Positions 38,651-49,860 of a DNA stretch of 64,000 nucleotides are shown here, piece by piece. Source of the DNA: Anthostomella pinea. Its lineage: Eukaryota > Ascomycota > Sordariomycetes > Xylariales > Xylariaceae. Position numbers and translations under genes: made by a program. Under the pieces are notes generated by a model that worked only from the letters and a program-made list of their open reading frames with translations, was not told where the DNA came from and did no database searches. Positions within the stretch are counted from its first letter, which is position 1. Every line of letters begins with the position of its first letter. The stretch spans positions 2,790,001-2,854,000 of the forward strand of contig CAUWAG010000004.1 in assembly GCA_963556695.1 (NCBI GenBank). The letters are read 5' to 3'.

Positions 38651-40561
38651 CTTTGACCTTGAGATGCGGTTGAGATGCGAAAGTCAGGAATTGAGGTGAA
38701 TGTTATCGGGACAAATCCTGAAGGGTGGTCGAGAAGTCGCCTCCTCCTTTGGGATTGACAATCCTGCGAAGAACTCGGTTTGGCAAGATCGGCGTGTCCT
38801 ATGTATATCTTTCTGATCGACGCAAGTAATCTGTCCACAGGCGATTGAATGCTGACGCGCAATAGGCGACAGGTTGACCAGGGCACGATTGACAATGGAC
38901 GATTGATGATTCCGTTTATAATAGCGATGTGGCGCGAGAATGTTAGGACAGGGCGATTGATGCGGGCGTTGCCGAGGATATGGGCTTGATGGTAGGAGCA
39001 ATGTTGGTAATAAGGGTTGAAACGAGTGACAGAGAGACTAGCTCAAAAGGAAGAGAACGATATAGTAACTGCAAGCTATGCGGCTATGAGAAGAGACATC
39101 AGGACTATGGAGTACCCAGCTGCGACAGGAGAGATCGAAGCCGTGAGGTCGTCGTCGTCGTCGTCGTCGTCGATATGTTCGAGTTGATACGTCCGAGGAT
39201 TGAGCGATACTTGGTTGGTGTGTTGAGCAAAGTGCGATCGGGAGAAGGGGGAAACGGGTGGACGGATGGACGGGGCTAGAAGCGTGGCAGACACTGGACG
39301 GGTGGACATGGAGTGGACAGTGGACACCTCAGTGGACAGTGCCCCCAGCTGCAGTGGGCTATGGGAAGTGGGCACTGGGAGGTGGGCGTCGGTACAAGAA
39401 AGCGGCACAGCACCGAGGAGGAGTGGAGGAGTCAGAGTGTCAGAGAGTGTCCCGCAATCCCCCAGCAATTCCAGCGCGGCATGCCAGGAAAGAGCAGGCG
39501 CTCTTGGCCTGTGGGCAATCACAGGGCAATCCAAATTGCGGGTAGCCAACGTTGTACAGCGACATGGGAGGCACTTTGGCGAAACAACGTGGAGGGTCGT
39601 CCCGCCAGCTCATTTGCCCGCCGATGGGCTGACGGGCAATAGGGTCACAGTCATCCTGTTGTTGGTGTTGTGTCAGCAAGAGGTAGTGTTCGATGTTGGG
39701 AAGAACAGCTCGGGCGGCCAGTCATCTATTGTTTGTCTTTCACATCATCATCAAGCACATTCACGGTACCATTATTGCCCGTCTGGTACGCGATGCGACG
39801 AAGTGAATGCATTGCGGAACCGACGCATAGGAAGCAGTTGCAACGGCAGAACGGCAGTAATAACTTGCTCAAGCAGAAGGGCAGAAGGGCCAGACCAACA
39901 GATCGACAGGAAAAGGTACCCACATTACAATTCCATCTTTAGAACCCATGGGGTCGTTCCGCTCTGTTCCTCGTCAAGTTGAATCGACATGGACCGCTCA
40001 AGGGCCAAGGCAAGGCTCAAGACATCCTCTGTCATGCTTCAGCCTGTTCCCCTGTGAACTTGGTAGAATTGCCTCAGAATCCCGTAAACTCGCAGCCCAC
40101 CAGAAAGGGATAACGTTGCGAGTATCTTGCTTAATCTGGGCCAATAACGAATCATAGGCCCCGAGGACATGGTCCCCGCATCGTGGCTGGTCGTCGATAT
40201 TATTCCCGCTTGCCACCTGGGCCTTTGTCAAGACTGATGGAGGAAGCAAATAAATCATTGTTGGTTTGTTTGTTTCAATAAGGTTCAACCAGCTATATGG
40301 CATTATTCTCGGAATCTAAATCAGAGGTAAACCAGACCGCCTTTTTGAAGCCTCCGAGTTGGCCTCTGTTGTGCTGCACGATCGGTATTACTCCAGACCG
40401 ATGACTGGTTGACAAGGTCGCGTGGCGTCCTGTTGAAACCATGTACAAGCTGATCTGGGGAGTCGTTAAGCTTATTTCCTAGGAGCTGCAACGATCTGAT
40501 TTTGAACACGATGCTCATAAGTGGGCGTCAGAGGCAATCTCAAGCGGTATGGTGACTGCTA
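38651..40561. other. OPY2 upstream region
   Basis: Probable promoter and leader of OPY2 followed by non-coding DNA. It includes a (GTC)8 microsatellite at 39148-39171 and a GTGGACA-rich minisatellite at about 39255-39345. No gene is supported. Confidence 0.5.
39148..39171. repeat. (GTC)8 microsatellite
   Basis: Eight perfect GTC units, 500 bases upstream of the OPY2 start on the opposite strand. Confidence 0.95.
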
Positions 40562-41148
40562 CACTCCCCGGCCATAAGTCTCCGAGCATCCCTGTTTTAC
40601 ACCAAAACACCCCAACTTTACGCGATCGTGATAAATCGAGTAAAATAGATACAACTTAAGTACTTATAGTACATATAGTCAAATTTACTGGAATATTAAA
40701 ATGGTTTATTTAAAAACTTTGACATCTTGAAGATAAAGGTCGTAAATGTTACTTAATTAAAGGTTAAATTTTCGATAAAAATAACTTTCTAACATATCTA
40801 TTTTTAAAAAAATCTATCATATAAGGTTTTTCGTCTTATACGTCTACTACATGTCATTTAAAATTATATAGCTTTATTACGACTTATACGATTTTTTAAA
40901 CATTTCTTATAGCTTTATTAAGATTTAAGATTTAAGATTTTAAACTTTACTTTTATATATCTATTTCTTAATACTTTAGTCGCTAAGAAAATAAATATTT
41001 AGAAATTAGTTACGAAAACTTCAGCATTTTCAAATATTAGTTTCTTATAATACCTCATTTTAAAAAGCTTTAAGTCTTTATAAAAGCGTAAAGGTAGGGC
41101 ATTTTGGTGTAAATGCGGGGATGCTCGGAGACTTATGGCGGGTCAGTG
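40562..41148 (-). mobile_element. 587-bp non-autonomous TIR element (MITE-like), copy 2
   Basis: Same element as 23339-23913 but inverted. The ends are CACTCCCCGGCCATAAGTC and GACTTATGGCGGGTCAGTG, flanked by TA at 40560-40561 and 41149-41150. The reverse complement aligns with copy 1 along its whole length, including AATGCTGAAGTTTTCG, ATTTATTTTCTTAGCGACT, AAGACGAAAAACCTTAT and GTTGTATCTATTTTACTCG. No coding capacity. Differences are mainly transitions plus small indels. Confidence 0.88.
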
Positions 41149-41150
41149 TA

Positions 41151-43785
41151 CCACTTGGTCGCGGATCTCTTCATCTACGATATCCGCGCTGCGGCATCGA
41201 CTTTGTTCGATAGCACGAGCCGTGAAGTACGCAGCCCAAGACCATCTCTAATCAGCTCGGAGTGGCGATGGCTTGTCGCCTGCATGTTGATTGACATAAT
41301 GGATGATAGATCCGTGTAGACGTCAGCTTGGATTTCCGGAAGAACCGTGATCTATGGAATCTGTCAATTCTTTGAGTCTCAGGCCGGCTCACATATCAAC
41401 CCGGCTGGGTGTTCTGCAAGAGAGCACTTCTCTTTGACGACGGTCGGATAGCGGCCAAATAGAACCTCCAGCTATTGAAGAAGTGGAACGTAACGTGGCG
41501 TATAGACGCGGGTTTTGTCCAAGACTGTTGATGAATGAGTCCCCAAAGGCATGCGGTCGGTTGATACCGCGCCGAGGTGCGTTGACAGATGACTTCGCGA
41601 AGGCCGACCACTCGTATATCGGACGGCACCCAATACATATATCTCTGCAATGAGCGTTGAATGCGGGCGATCCAGCACATCATATCCCCCCTCTACCCCT
41701 CTGATGTCGGCGGATTCCTGGTGAATGATGGCCACATGTGGTCGGATGGCGCTGATGTGAGACAGGCAGGTTGGGGTGTCTTACATTGTACAGGAGGCGA
41801 CTTGCAATCCATTGGAAGAGAGGAAGAAAGCTGTTGACACGAGGATTTGACGTGCTTCGTACTGCAAGATTGCCCCTGCACCGCCTCATTCGAGAGGCCC
41901 ATTGTGTAGACAAGGGCCCAAGCGCGGGGCCAGGCTCCAACAGATGTCAGCTCGGCCACCTGCAGCTGCCAGCAGTGGAAGCCCTTCTGACCATGTTCTG
42001 GAATGTAGGGGGAATTTCTCCTTTTCCGTGCTGAATCTGACGCCAAGCCATATGTACGTAAGGTGGTGCAGGTGGGATCTATTTTTACCTATGTTTCTTT
42101 TCTCCCCTGATTGCCTTGCCGCCTGCCTGTCTGTTTGCTTGTAAGTTGTCAGATATCACCCCAGAAAACGTTCATCCCATCACCTGCGCTCAGCTTGAAT
42201 CAGTGCCATCCCAAAACGGAATTTACTTCCTGCAACATCCGCCTAACGTCCGCCTAATAACGTCCGCCTACCGTCCGCCTACCGTCCGCCTACCGTAGCT
42301 CGGGCACCCGGCACCTCGTTAGTCAGGGCGGCCAGGCTGGGAAAACGGGGCTGTGGGTTTCAAGCTAATCCGTCCCATATGGAAGTTCAAGATCTGGAAA
42401 ACCCCTGAAGTCTGAAGAGTCACTGTCCTCAAAACTCACAGGCAGCTGGATTCTTGATTTGACGCAGACTGTACGACGGCTTTCTTGCGCTTGTTGGAGA
42501 AAGCTAGCCGACCACCTGTCTCACATAATTATGAACAGCAGCTCAGCAGGGATTATGGGTTGTGGGCATTTGCCGAAAAAGACCATCAATGCGCCTACGG
42601 ATCCACTGGGTACAGGTCGACCCCTGAATATGTGGATCGAATTGCCCTGTGGCTGAAGCTGAAGCTGAAGATGGATCTGACCTGACTACCTGCATAGTAA
42701 TAAGTTGCTGCGGTGTTGATACGGAGTCCTGACTGCCAGACTGCCTAGATGGAAGGAGATCTTATTCAGATATAGGTATCTCTGTTCAAAGAGTGTGGGA
42801 GATGTTCTCCCCAACTTTCGGGCTCCGTCCAACACGGATTGTCACGAGGAGGGGCAACGCAACAATTGTATCATTCGTGACGTACATAGATAGTGCGACG
42901 TAGCATTTTCAGGTCACGCAGCTTGCTAGAAACACCTGCATGCAGAGAATACTTGGCGATGGCACTGGTGGACGCTTGTCAACTGCCCTTCACAGCTTTC
43001 ATTTTGTACACAGTAGATGCGTGCTGCGCGCGGTACTCCATGCCCTGTCGTCTGGTCTCCATCACTGCCACTGCTACAGCCACTCTAGTGCCTCCCCTAA
43101 CTGCATGCGCCGACCGCTAATAGGCTGCGCGTGGCCCTCCAGCGCTACGCAGCACCCGGCACAGCATAGCATCAGCAGTAACGTACCGTAACGAACCTGC
43201 TAAGCCACACTGACCCTGTGCACGAACCCAAGAAGTCCCCCTTTCATTGGTCTCCAGTCTCCTGTTGCTCGTACATAGGTGCTTCCGGTGCAGCATCCCT
43301 GACCAGAAGAATACGAATCTGCTGTAAAGCCAGCTAATCTTGACCCTCGACTCTCCCATCATCTCCTCCCCTTCTCCTGAAACCCTTTGATTCACCATCG
43401 CGAAGAGCATCTGCTATGCCTCGGAGCGTCGGGTGATTCATCACATTGTTACCCTGTCCTTTCTTTCTTCTACCACCGAGCCGACTTGCAGTTCATTACC
43501 CTTTCCTGCAAACAGTCCACTCGCTTTTCCCATTCACGCCAGACTTCTTTGTTTGTTCTGCCGTGGGGGAGCCCTGATTCACGGTTTCCCAGCCGCCCCT
43601 GGATCTTCTTTGCCTGCTACCTCCGCCTAATACCTGCCCAACCAAAACACCAGGAGAGAACCTCCCGTCTCTTGGGCACTCCAAAAACAGACACCCGCTC
43701 TCGCCAACATTGTTAGACACCTGCTCGCCCATCGCCAACATTGTTTCGCAACACCTGACGAAGGCCCTTCGAGCCGCCCGCAACC
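41151..43785. other. Chitin synthase upstream region
   Basis: Gene-free. It contains an 11-bp tandem array (CGTCCGCCTAC units) at about 42238-42297. A pyrimidine-rich stretch at about 43440-43780 probably forms the core promoter and 5' leader of the chitin synthase. Confidence 0.5.
42238..42297. repeat. CGTCCGCCTAC tandem array
   Basis: Five units of CGTCCGCCTA with AC, ATAA or C spacers; the last three are perfect 11-bp repeats. Confidence 0.85.
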
Positions 43786-46700
43786 ATGGCGTACAATCCT
43801 CACGGTAACAGCAACGAGTATGATGGCCATAGGCTCCAAGACCTGCCTGCGGGTGGCAGCTCTGTAAGCTTAACCTTAACCACCGCCACGGGTCCATCCG
43901 TCCATCCGTCCATCCATAAGGTTTCACAGCTAACGCTCTTTTCTCTTGCAGTACCATCTGCCCGCCGGTGCTGAGCAGGACGACGACGAGTCCCAGCGTC
44001 ACCTCCTGGGCCACTCTCCCGGCTTGCATCCACAATACGAGCAAGATCGCTTAGGCGCGGGCACACCTCCTGTGCGCCCCGTGTCCGCGTACAGTCTGAC
44101 CGAATCCTATGCCACCCCTGCGCCTCCGACTACACAAACACCCGTGCCGTACGGAAATGAATACGGCGGCGGTGGACAGTTCGCTGGTCACCAGCTGGAG
44201 GACACTGGTTTTGGCTATGGCCGACCCGCCTCGACCATGACCGCCGACACGGACGAGAGCTGGCTGCGTCGTCAGCAGCCGGGCGGTGCACCCGGTGGCT
44301 TAAAGCGGTACGCTACTCGTAAGGTCAAGCTTGTTCAGGGTTCCGTTCTGAGCGTCGACTATCCTGTCCCTTCTGCCATCAAAAATGCCGTCCAGCCCAA
44401 GTACCGCGACGTCGAGGGTGGCACCGGCGAGTTCATCAACATGCGATACACCGCTGCCACTTGCGATCCCAACGATTTCACCCTGAAGAATGGCTACGAT
44501 CTACGACCCCGGATGTATAACAGACACACCGAGTTGTTGATTGCCATCACCTACTACAACGAGGACAAAGTGCTCTTTGCCCGAACCCTGCACGGTGTAA
44601 TGCAGAACATCCGCGACATCGTCAACCTGAAGAAATCTACCTTCTGGAATAAGGGTGGTCCGGCCTGGCAAAAGATTGTTGTGTGCTTCGTCTTCGATGG
44701 TATAGATAAGGCGGACAAAGAAACGCTGGATGTACTGGCGACCGTGGGTGCCTTCCAGGACGGTGTCATCAAGAAGGAAGTCAACGGCAAGGAGACGGTG
44801 GCTCACGTTTTCGAGTACACCACCCAACTGTCTGTGACGCCCAACCAGCAGCTCATCCGCCCCACGGATGACAGCCCGCAGACCCTGCCTCCCGTCCAGA
44901 TGATTTTCTGCTTGAAGCAAAAGAACACCAAGAAGATCAACTCCCACCGTTGGTTGTTCAACGCCTTCGGCCGAATCTTGAACCCTGAAGTTTGCATTCT
45001 CCTTGATGCCGGTACGAAGCCCGGCGGAAAGTCGCTTCTTGCGCTCTGGGAAGGCTTCTACAACGACAAGGATCTGGGTGGTGCCTGTGGTGAAATCCAT
45101 GGTACGTATTAAAACATCCCACCCCGAGACCCTAGACCATGTATTCGAGAACAAGCTTTGTTGTTCCCTTTCCTTCTTTATTTAGAAAATGGCCGTACGG
45201 GTTTAAAGACTGGATGCTAACATACACGCAGCTATGCTTGGGAAAGGCGGCAAGAAGCTGCTGAACCCCCTCGTCGCTGTCCAAAACTTCGAGTACAAGA
45301 TTTCCAACATTCTCGACAAGCCCTTGGAAAGTTCTTTCGGTTACGTCTCTGTGTTGCCCGGAGCCTTCTCCGCCTACCGGTTCCGCGCCATCATGGGCCG
45401 GCCGCTCGAGCAGTACTTTCACGGTGACCACACACTGTCTAAGATTCTTGGAAAGAAGGGTATCGAGGGCATGAACATTTTCAAGAAGAACATGTTCTTG
45501 GCCGAAGATCGAATTCTGTGTTTCGAGTTGGTCGCCAAGGCCGGCTCCAAGTGGCACCTGACGTACATCAAGGCTGCCAAGGGTGAAACCGATGTGCCGG
45601 AAGGAGCGCCCGAGTTCATCGGTCAGCGACGACGATGGCTCAACGGTTCCTTCGCTGCCTCGCTGTACTCCCTCATGCACTTCGGGCGGATGTACAAGAG
45701 CGGTCATAACATCATCCGCATGTTCTTCTTCCACATCCAGCTTCTCTACAACATCGCAAACGTCTTGTTCACCTGGTTCTCCCTGGCTTCGTATTTCCTG
45801 ACTACCACGGTCATCATGGATCTGGTCGGTAGTCCGGATGATGCGACGGGGAAGACGGGTTGGCCGTTTGGGGACACCGCTACGCCCATCGTCAACATGA
45901 TTCTTCAGTACCTCTACATCGCTTTCATCATCCTGCAGTTCGTCCTTGCGCTCGGTAACCGTCCCAAAGGTTCCAAGTGGTCATACATCAGCTCGTTCGG
46001 CGTGTTCGGTTTTGTCCAGTTGTACATCCTCCTCTTATCCGGGTATCTCGTCGTCTCTGCCTTCACGAATCCTGTCAATAAGGTGGAAGGCGACGTTGGC
46101 GACGCTCTGAAAGACATGTTCACTGGTAAATCCGAAGTTGCCATTATCATTCTAGCGCTCCTAGCCACGTTTGGTCTCTACTTCATCGCCTCGTTCATGT
46201 ACCTGGATCCCTGGCACATGTTCCACTCTTTCCCGTCCTACTTGATCCTCATGTCAACGTACATCAACATTCTGATGGTCTACGCCTTCAACAACTGGCA
46301 TGACGTATCTTGGGGTACCAAGGGCTCTGACAAGGCTGAGGCGATACCTGCGGCTCATGTAGTAAAGGACGAGAAGGGTGACGCTGCTATTGAGGAGGTC
46401 GAAAAGCCTCAGGAGGATATCGACAGCCAGTTTGAGCAGACGGTGAAGCGGGCTTTGGCTCCCTTCAAGGAGGAGGTTGAAGTCGAAACGAAGGACCTCG
46501 ACGATTCGTACAAGTCTTTCAGAACTTCGCTGGTCATCACCTGGTTGTTCACCAACATGGCTCTGATCGTCGGTGTGACCAGTGATAGTCTGGCCACATT
46601 TGGCATTGGTGTAAGTGCTTACCACCCAGATAATCGATACGCAGACGGACTGACATGCAGTAGGGCAAAACTTCGGACAGAACGGCGGCTTTCTTCAAGT

Positions 46701-46801
46701 TCCTGCTCATCGCCACGGCACTACTGTCTCTGGTCCGTTTCATCGGCTGCTGCTGGTTCTTGGGCAGGTCCGGCATCATGTGCTGCTTTGCTAGACGGTA
46801 G
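43786..46801 (+). CDS. chs-1: Class III chitin synthase
   Basis: A processive family 2 glycosyltransferase that makes cell-wall chitin at the plasma membrane of hyphal tips and septa. Four exons: 43786-43863, 43952-45101, 45232-46610 and 46664-46801; 914 residues, the usual class III length. A hydrophilic N-terminus (about 1-150, [25 protein letters not shown]) precedes the chitin synthase 1 domain with [24 protein letters not shown], the catalytic LAEDR and QRRRW blocks, and then a cluster of transmembrane helices. Class III is shared with Neurospora chs-1 and Aspergillus chsB, so the symbol is by class only. Introns are 88, 130 and 53 nt. The second belongs to a repeated intron family, and the third ends in CAGTAG, where only the distal TAG keeps the reading frame. 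The 5' region is pyrimidine-rich. Confidence 0.96.
45102..45231 (+). mobile_element. Introner-like intron, copy A (in chitin synthase)
   Basis: A 130-nt spliceosomal intron (GTACGT donor, GCTAAC branch site ten bases before the terminal CAG) between the GEIH and AMLGKG codons. It matches the 131-nt intron at 58213-58343 in an unrelated gene along its entire length, with about 17 substitutions and one single-base gap. Identical blocks include 45162-45177 and the 22 bases at 45189-45210. Both copies share the palindrome CCGTACGG. Similarity stops exactly at the splice sites. Confidence 0.88.
46611..46663 (+). other. Intron with tandem CAGTAG acceptor
   Basis: A 53-nt intron with donor GTAAGT and a tandem acceptor CAG-TAG at 46658-46663. 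Splicing to TAG gives GGT-GGC-AAA and the conserved class III C-terminus with a last membrane helix. Splicing to CAG gives GGT-TAG, an immediate stop that removes 45 residues. Confidence 0.85.
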
Positions 46802-47402
46802 AAAACCAGCGTCTGGACAATGATATAAGGGGTCTGGAAATATACCCCAAGTCTGTATACAAATCTCGATAATCTCCAGGACCTGGCGTCGCACACTGTT
46901 TCTGTACTGGATAAGGTAGATAGGAGAAATGAGCTGGTTCGGAAGACCGGTAAGACGAAGCAGAAAAGTTGTGCTTTTGGCATGATGACGACGGATGGCC
47001 TCGTCAAATCGACAGACATTGCTTTGGGCGTTTTCGATTTCCCTCTACATACTACTATTAATGTGCCTAAACTAAATGACAAGGTCACCTTCCACATTGC
47101 CTCTATTTCTACTGCCGCTTGATGTGACGTTATTTGTATGCCTATGATGACCAGTACTGCGTTCCGTCTGTACAGGAGGTAATAATCTTTGTCCGCCGTC
47201 ACAGTTCAGTTCTTAGGATTGCCCCACCAATGAATAATACGGCGCTTTACCCCACGTACTTTTTCAGGATGTAGCCTTCACTGTCTTCTCCCAGCGACCA
47301 ACGAACAAACGACACCGACAATCTTCAAACGCCGGAATCAACACATACTGCCTTACACCGAGCCACAAAAACGAGATACTTGCCCGCCGAGAGAGCAAAG
47401 CT
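46802..47402. other. Intergenic region, chitin synthase to OTU gene
   Basis: Chitin synthase 3' end and the short promoter of the OTU protein gene. No other gene is visible. Confidence 0.6.
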
Positions 47403-48431
47403 ATGGAGACATTGGAGACGGTCCAAGCCCGCCACCGCAAAGAGCAGCGGGACCTGCAGTCGCGCGTCACGAACAAGAAAAAGAATGCCACCAAGAAGAC
47501 GCGCAAGGGCGTCAACGATGAGTGCGCCGAGCTCGAGAGCCAGCTGAAGGAAAGGCAGGAGCAGGAGATCGCCGCACTGAGCGGACACGTCGACGATGCA
47601 CAAGAGGCAGACAGGACAGATGCAGCAGCCGAGGAAGCGCAAGCAGAGCCCGACGGCGCGAGGAGCCCACAAGCAAACGACGCCGCGGCGACGACGAACG
47701 GGATCACACAGCAACTGAAAGACACGCAAATAGCCCCGTCTGGATCAGCAACGCCGTCCATACCATCCCCGTCCGAGTCCGAACCACCTACACAAGGCAA
47801 GAAGCGCAACCGCCAGAAAGACCGCCTGGCGCGCCGCGCCGCCGAGCAGGAAGCAGCAGCCGCGGCGGCAGAGCAGGAGGCGACGGGCATGACGGACCAC
47901 CGCAAGATCGAGAAGAAGTACCTGCACGCCGAGTTCGAGGCCCACGGGCTGGTCGAGAAGGACATCGAGCCCGACGGGCACTGCCTCTTCGCGGCGGTGG
48001 CGGACCAGCTCTCGCAGCGCGGGATCCCACTCGTTTCCGCATCTAACATAGACACGAAAGGCGTGCCGCGGTACCGCATCGTGCGCCGCGCCGCCACGGA
48101 CTACATGCTGGCGCACGCGGACGACTTTGCGCCGTTCCTCGACGGGGGCGAGGACCTCGAGGGGTACACAAGCAAAATCAGGGACACGGCCGAGTGGGGC
48201 GGTCACCTGGAGCTGATGGCGCTGGCAAGGCGGTACGCCGTCGAGATCAAGGTCCTGCAGGACGGGCGCACCGAGACCATCGCGCCGGATGAGGGGTCCA
48301 AGGGGGACGCGGATGCGAAGAAGAAGATGAAGATGGAGGGCGAGGGCGATGAGAAGAGGATCTGGCTGGCTTATTATCGCCATGGGTATGGGCTGGGCGA
48401 GCATTATAACTCGCTAAGGAAGGCGAGGTGA
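47403..48431 (+). CDS. OTU2: OTU-family deubiquitinase, Otu2/OTUD6-like
   Basis: A cysteine protease of the OTU superfamily that removes ubiquitin; Otu2 and OTUD6 act on ribosomal ubiquitin marks. Single exon, 342 residues, ATG at 47403. The N-terminal third is charged and predicted coiled (RHRKEQRDLQSRV, basic KKKNATKKTRKG), as in Otu2/OTUD6. A low-complexity linker with AAEQEAAAAAAEQEA follows. The OTU domain covers about 170-340: EPDGHCLFAAVADQL has catalytic Asp191 and Cys194, AEWGGHLELMALA is the conserved middle block, and GLGEHYNSL supplies catalytic His334. The catalytic triad is complete, so an active enzyme is expected. No signal peptide; cytosolic, possibly ribosome-associated by homology. 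High-GC coding gives long antisense shadow frames. Confidence 0.93.
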   Translation: METLETVQARHRKEQRDLQSRVTNKKKNATKKTRKGVNDECAELESQLKERQEQEIAALSGHVDDAQEADRTDAAAEEAQAEPDGARSPQANDAAATTNGITQQLKDTQIAPSGSATPSIPSPSESEPPTQGKKRNRQKDRLARRAAEQEAAAAAAEQEATGMTDHRKIEKKYLHAEFEAHGLVEKDIEPDGHCLFAAVADQLSQRGIPLVSASNIDTKGVPRYRIVRRAATDYMLAHADDFAPFLDGGEDLEGYTSKIRDTAEWGGHLELMALARRYAVEIKVLQDGRTETIAPDEGSKGDADAKKKMKMEGEGDEKRIWLAYYRHGYGLGEHYNSLRKAR

Positions 48432-49687
48432 GGCATGGCTGATGTCTAGCCCGTGGCCTGGCCCTGAGAAAGGGGTTTCACAAAACTCCTGGGACGTGGT
48501 CACCTGTGGGAGCTGGTGTACGAGTGGGTTGCTCCATGGTAATCCAGGAGCAACCATCTGCTTCCTACAGACATTGGGGCTCGGCGATGTTGACTCCCTG
48601 GAGCCAGCGCTTCGAGGTTGCGCGATGAGCGTGCGAGGTACACTGTTCTCTGGGCAAGCGGCTGCCTCTCGAAGGTCCGAGGAGGAATCATTCCTCCTTC
48701 AGCTCACACGCCGGACACCACAGGTCGACTTATGCAGTGAGAGGTCCAGTCCTATTCTCTGTACTGGCATCTGCGTTACAGCTATCTGTCGAAATTTGCC
48801 GTCTATGTAGCACTCAGTAGCGATACATGTATTGTATAAGAGCAGATCAAGACAGCTGTAGCCAACGAAAGATACGATAAGATATACTCAGTTCTAGTTA
48901 CATTGGGTTAATGCGGCAATGGGACGCCTGGGTTGGGTGGTGTCATGCTCAGCCCGAGTCGGAAAAGGGCCTCTTCAATGGCTGAAGGGAGGGTTTCTGT
49001 GTTAAGTGGTAGGCAGTGGGATCTTGCTTTACTCTGGCCAGTCCTGTTCAGTTGGAACTTGATGGCGAGGTTTGAAAGGGCTTGGAAGCTGGGGGATGTG
49101 TGGATGACTTAGGCTGTACCTACTGGGCGGACAACGTTGTCGATTCTGGATTTCATGGCTCCAACCTGTCTGATTGAGGAACATGGCTTATCGAAGATTG
49201 TTTATAACTGTCAGAGGTATCGATGGCAGTTTTTGTGGATCGTTGCCTAGTCCCAATGGATTTCTCGGAGCCTGACATCGTGGGCCGGCTCAAAGGTCAC
49301 GAAGGAAGGCGAGGGTCTTGCTACCCCTTTACGCTCGATGGTGGTAAATATGTGAAGTTACGATCTCTCCAGCCAGATAGAAGCTCCCTACTTAGATATG
49401 ACTCAGTAGTGTACTAGCTTTGAAACAGTCGTCGCAGATACTGGCGCTCCGTAACAACCCCTCTATCCTAGGCGATACGCCCCCTTTGTAGATCTGCGAG
49501 CATGGCCTTGTCCTTGGCCGAGTACCTACAGTCAAAGTCTGCACACTCAATGTCGAGTTTTCGTCATAATATATCCCAGCTGCAGATCTTGAGCCGGATG
49601 ACACATTTTCGCCCATCGCTACACCGAGTAACATCTTGGGTCAAAGAAGGGGTCGGGTATACCGTATCGTGAATGGTGGCTTTACTT
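48432..49687. other. Gene-free interval before the esterase
   Basis: No supported coding sequence. The right end merges into the esterase promoter with its inverted repeats. Confidence 0.5.
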
Positions 49688-49716
49688 CTCCGCAGTTTTT
49701 ACAATAGTCTGCGGAG
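49688..49716. promoter_or_regulatory. Inverted repeat 1 upstream of the esterase gene
   Basis: Perfect 8-bp arms CTCCGCAG (49688-49695) and CTGCGGAG (49709-49716), separated by 13 bases. The arms contain CCG and CGG triplets in inverted arrangement, the layout used by Zn2Cys6 dimeric activators. It lies 145-173 bp upstream of the ATG. Confidence 0.55.
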
Positions 49717-49724
49717 ATGGTGGA

Positions 49725-49755
49725 GTTCCCCCCTTTATGGAAGAAAGGGGGGAAC
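49725..49755. promoter_or_regulatory. Inverted repeat 2 upstream of the esterase gene
   Basis: Perfect 12-bp arms GTTCCCCCCTTT (49725-49736) and AAAGGGGGGAAC (49744-49755) with a 7-base spacer. Both arms hold a C6/G6 run adjoining T3/A3, similar to stress-type CCCCT elements. It lies 30 bp upstream of the TATA box. Confidence 0.6.
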
Positions 49756-49784
49756 ACTAAGGTTACATTGTCGTTGCCAAGAGG

Positions 49785-49792
49785 TATATATA
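49785..49792 (+). promoter_or_regulatory. TATA box of the esterase gene
   Basis: TATATATA located 69 bp before the ATG at 49861, a normal spacing for a fungal TATA-driven inducible gene. Confidence 0.65.
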
Positions 49793-49860
49793 GGTTTGTT
49801 GCGCCGATTGAATCACGTCATACTTCTTGTGACAGACCACAGCTGAGCCGATGATACAAA

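Noticed and set aside
44501..45734. Long antisense frames over the chitin synthase
   Set aside because: They are opposite a highly conserved coding sequence and show no domain; they are shadow frames of GC-rich coding DNA.
46658..46660. Proximal CAG as the main acceptor of the last chitin synthase intron
   Set aside because: It would place an immediate TAG stop and remove the conserved C-terminus, so the distal TAG is taken as the normal site.
47745..48404. 219-codon antisense frame over the OTU gene
   Set aside because: Shadow of the OTU domain coding strand; its Leu/Arg-rich composition shows no family.
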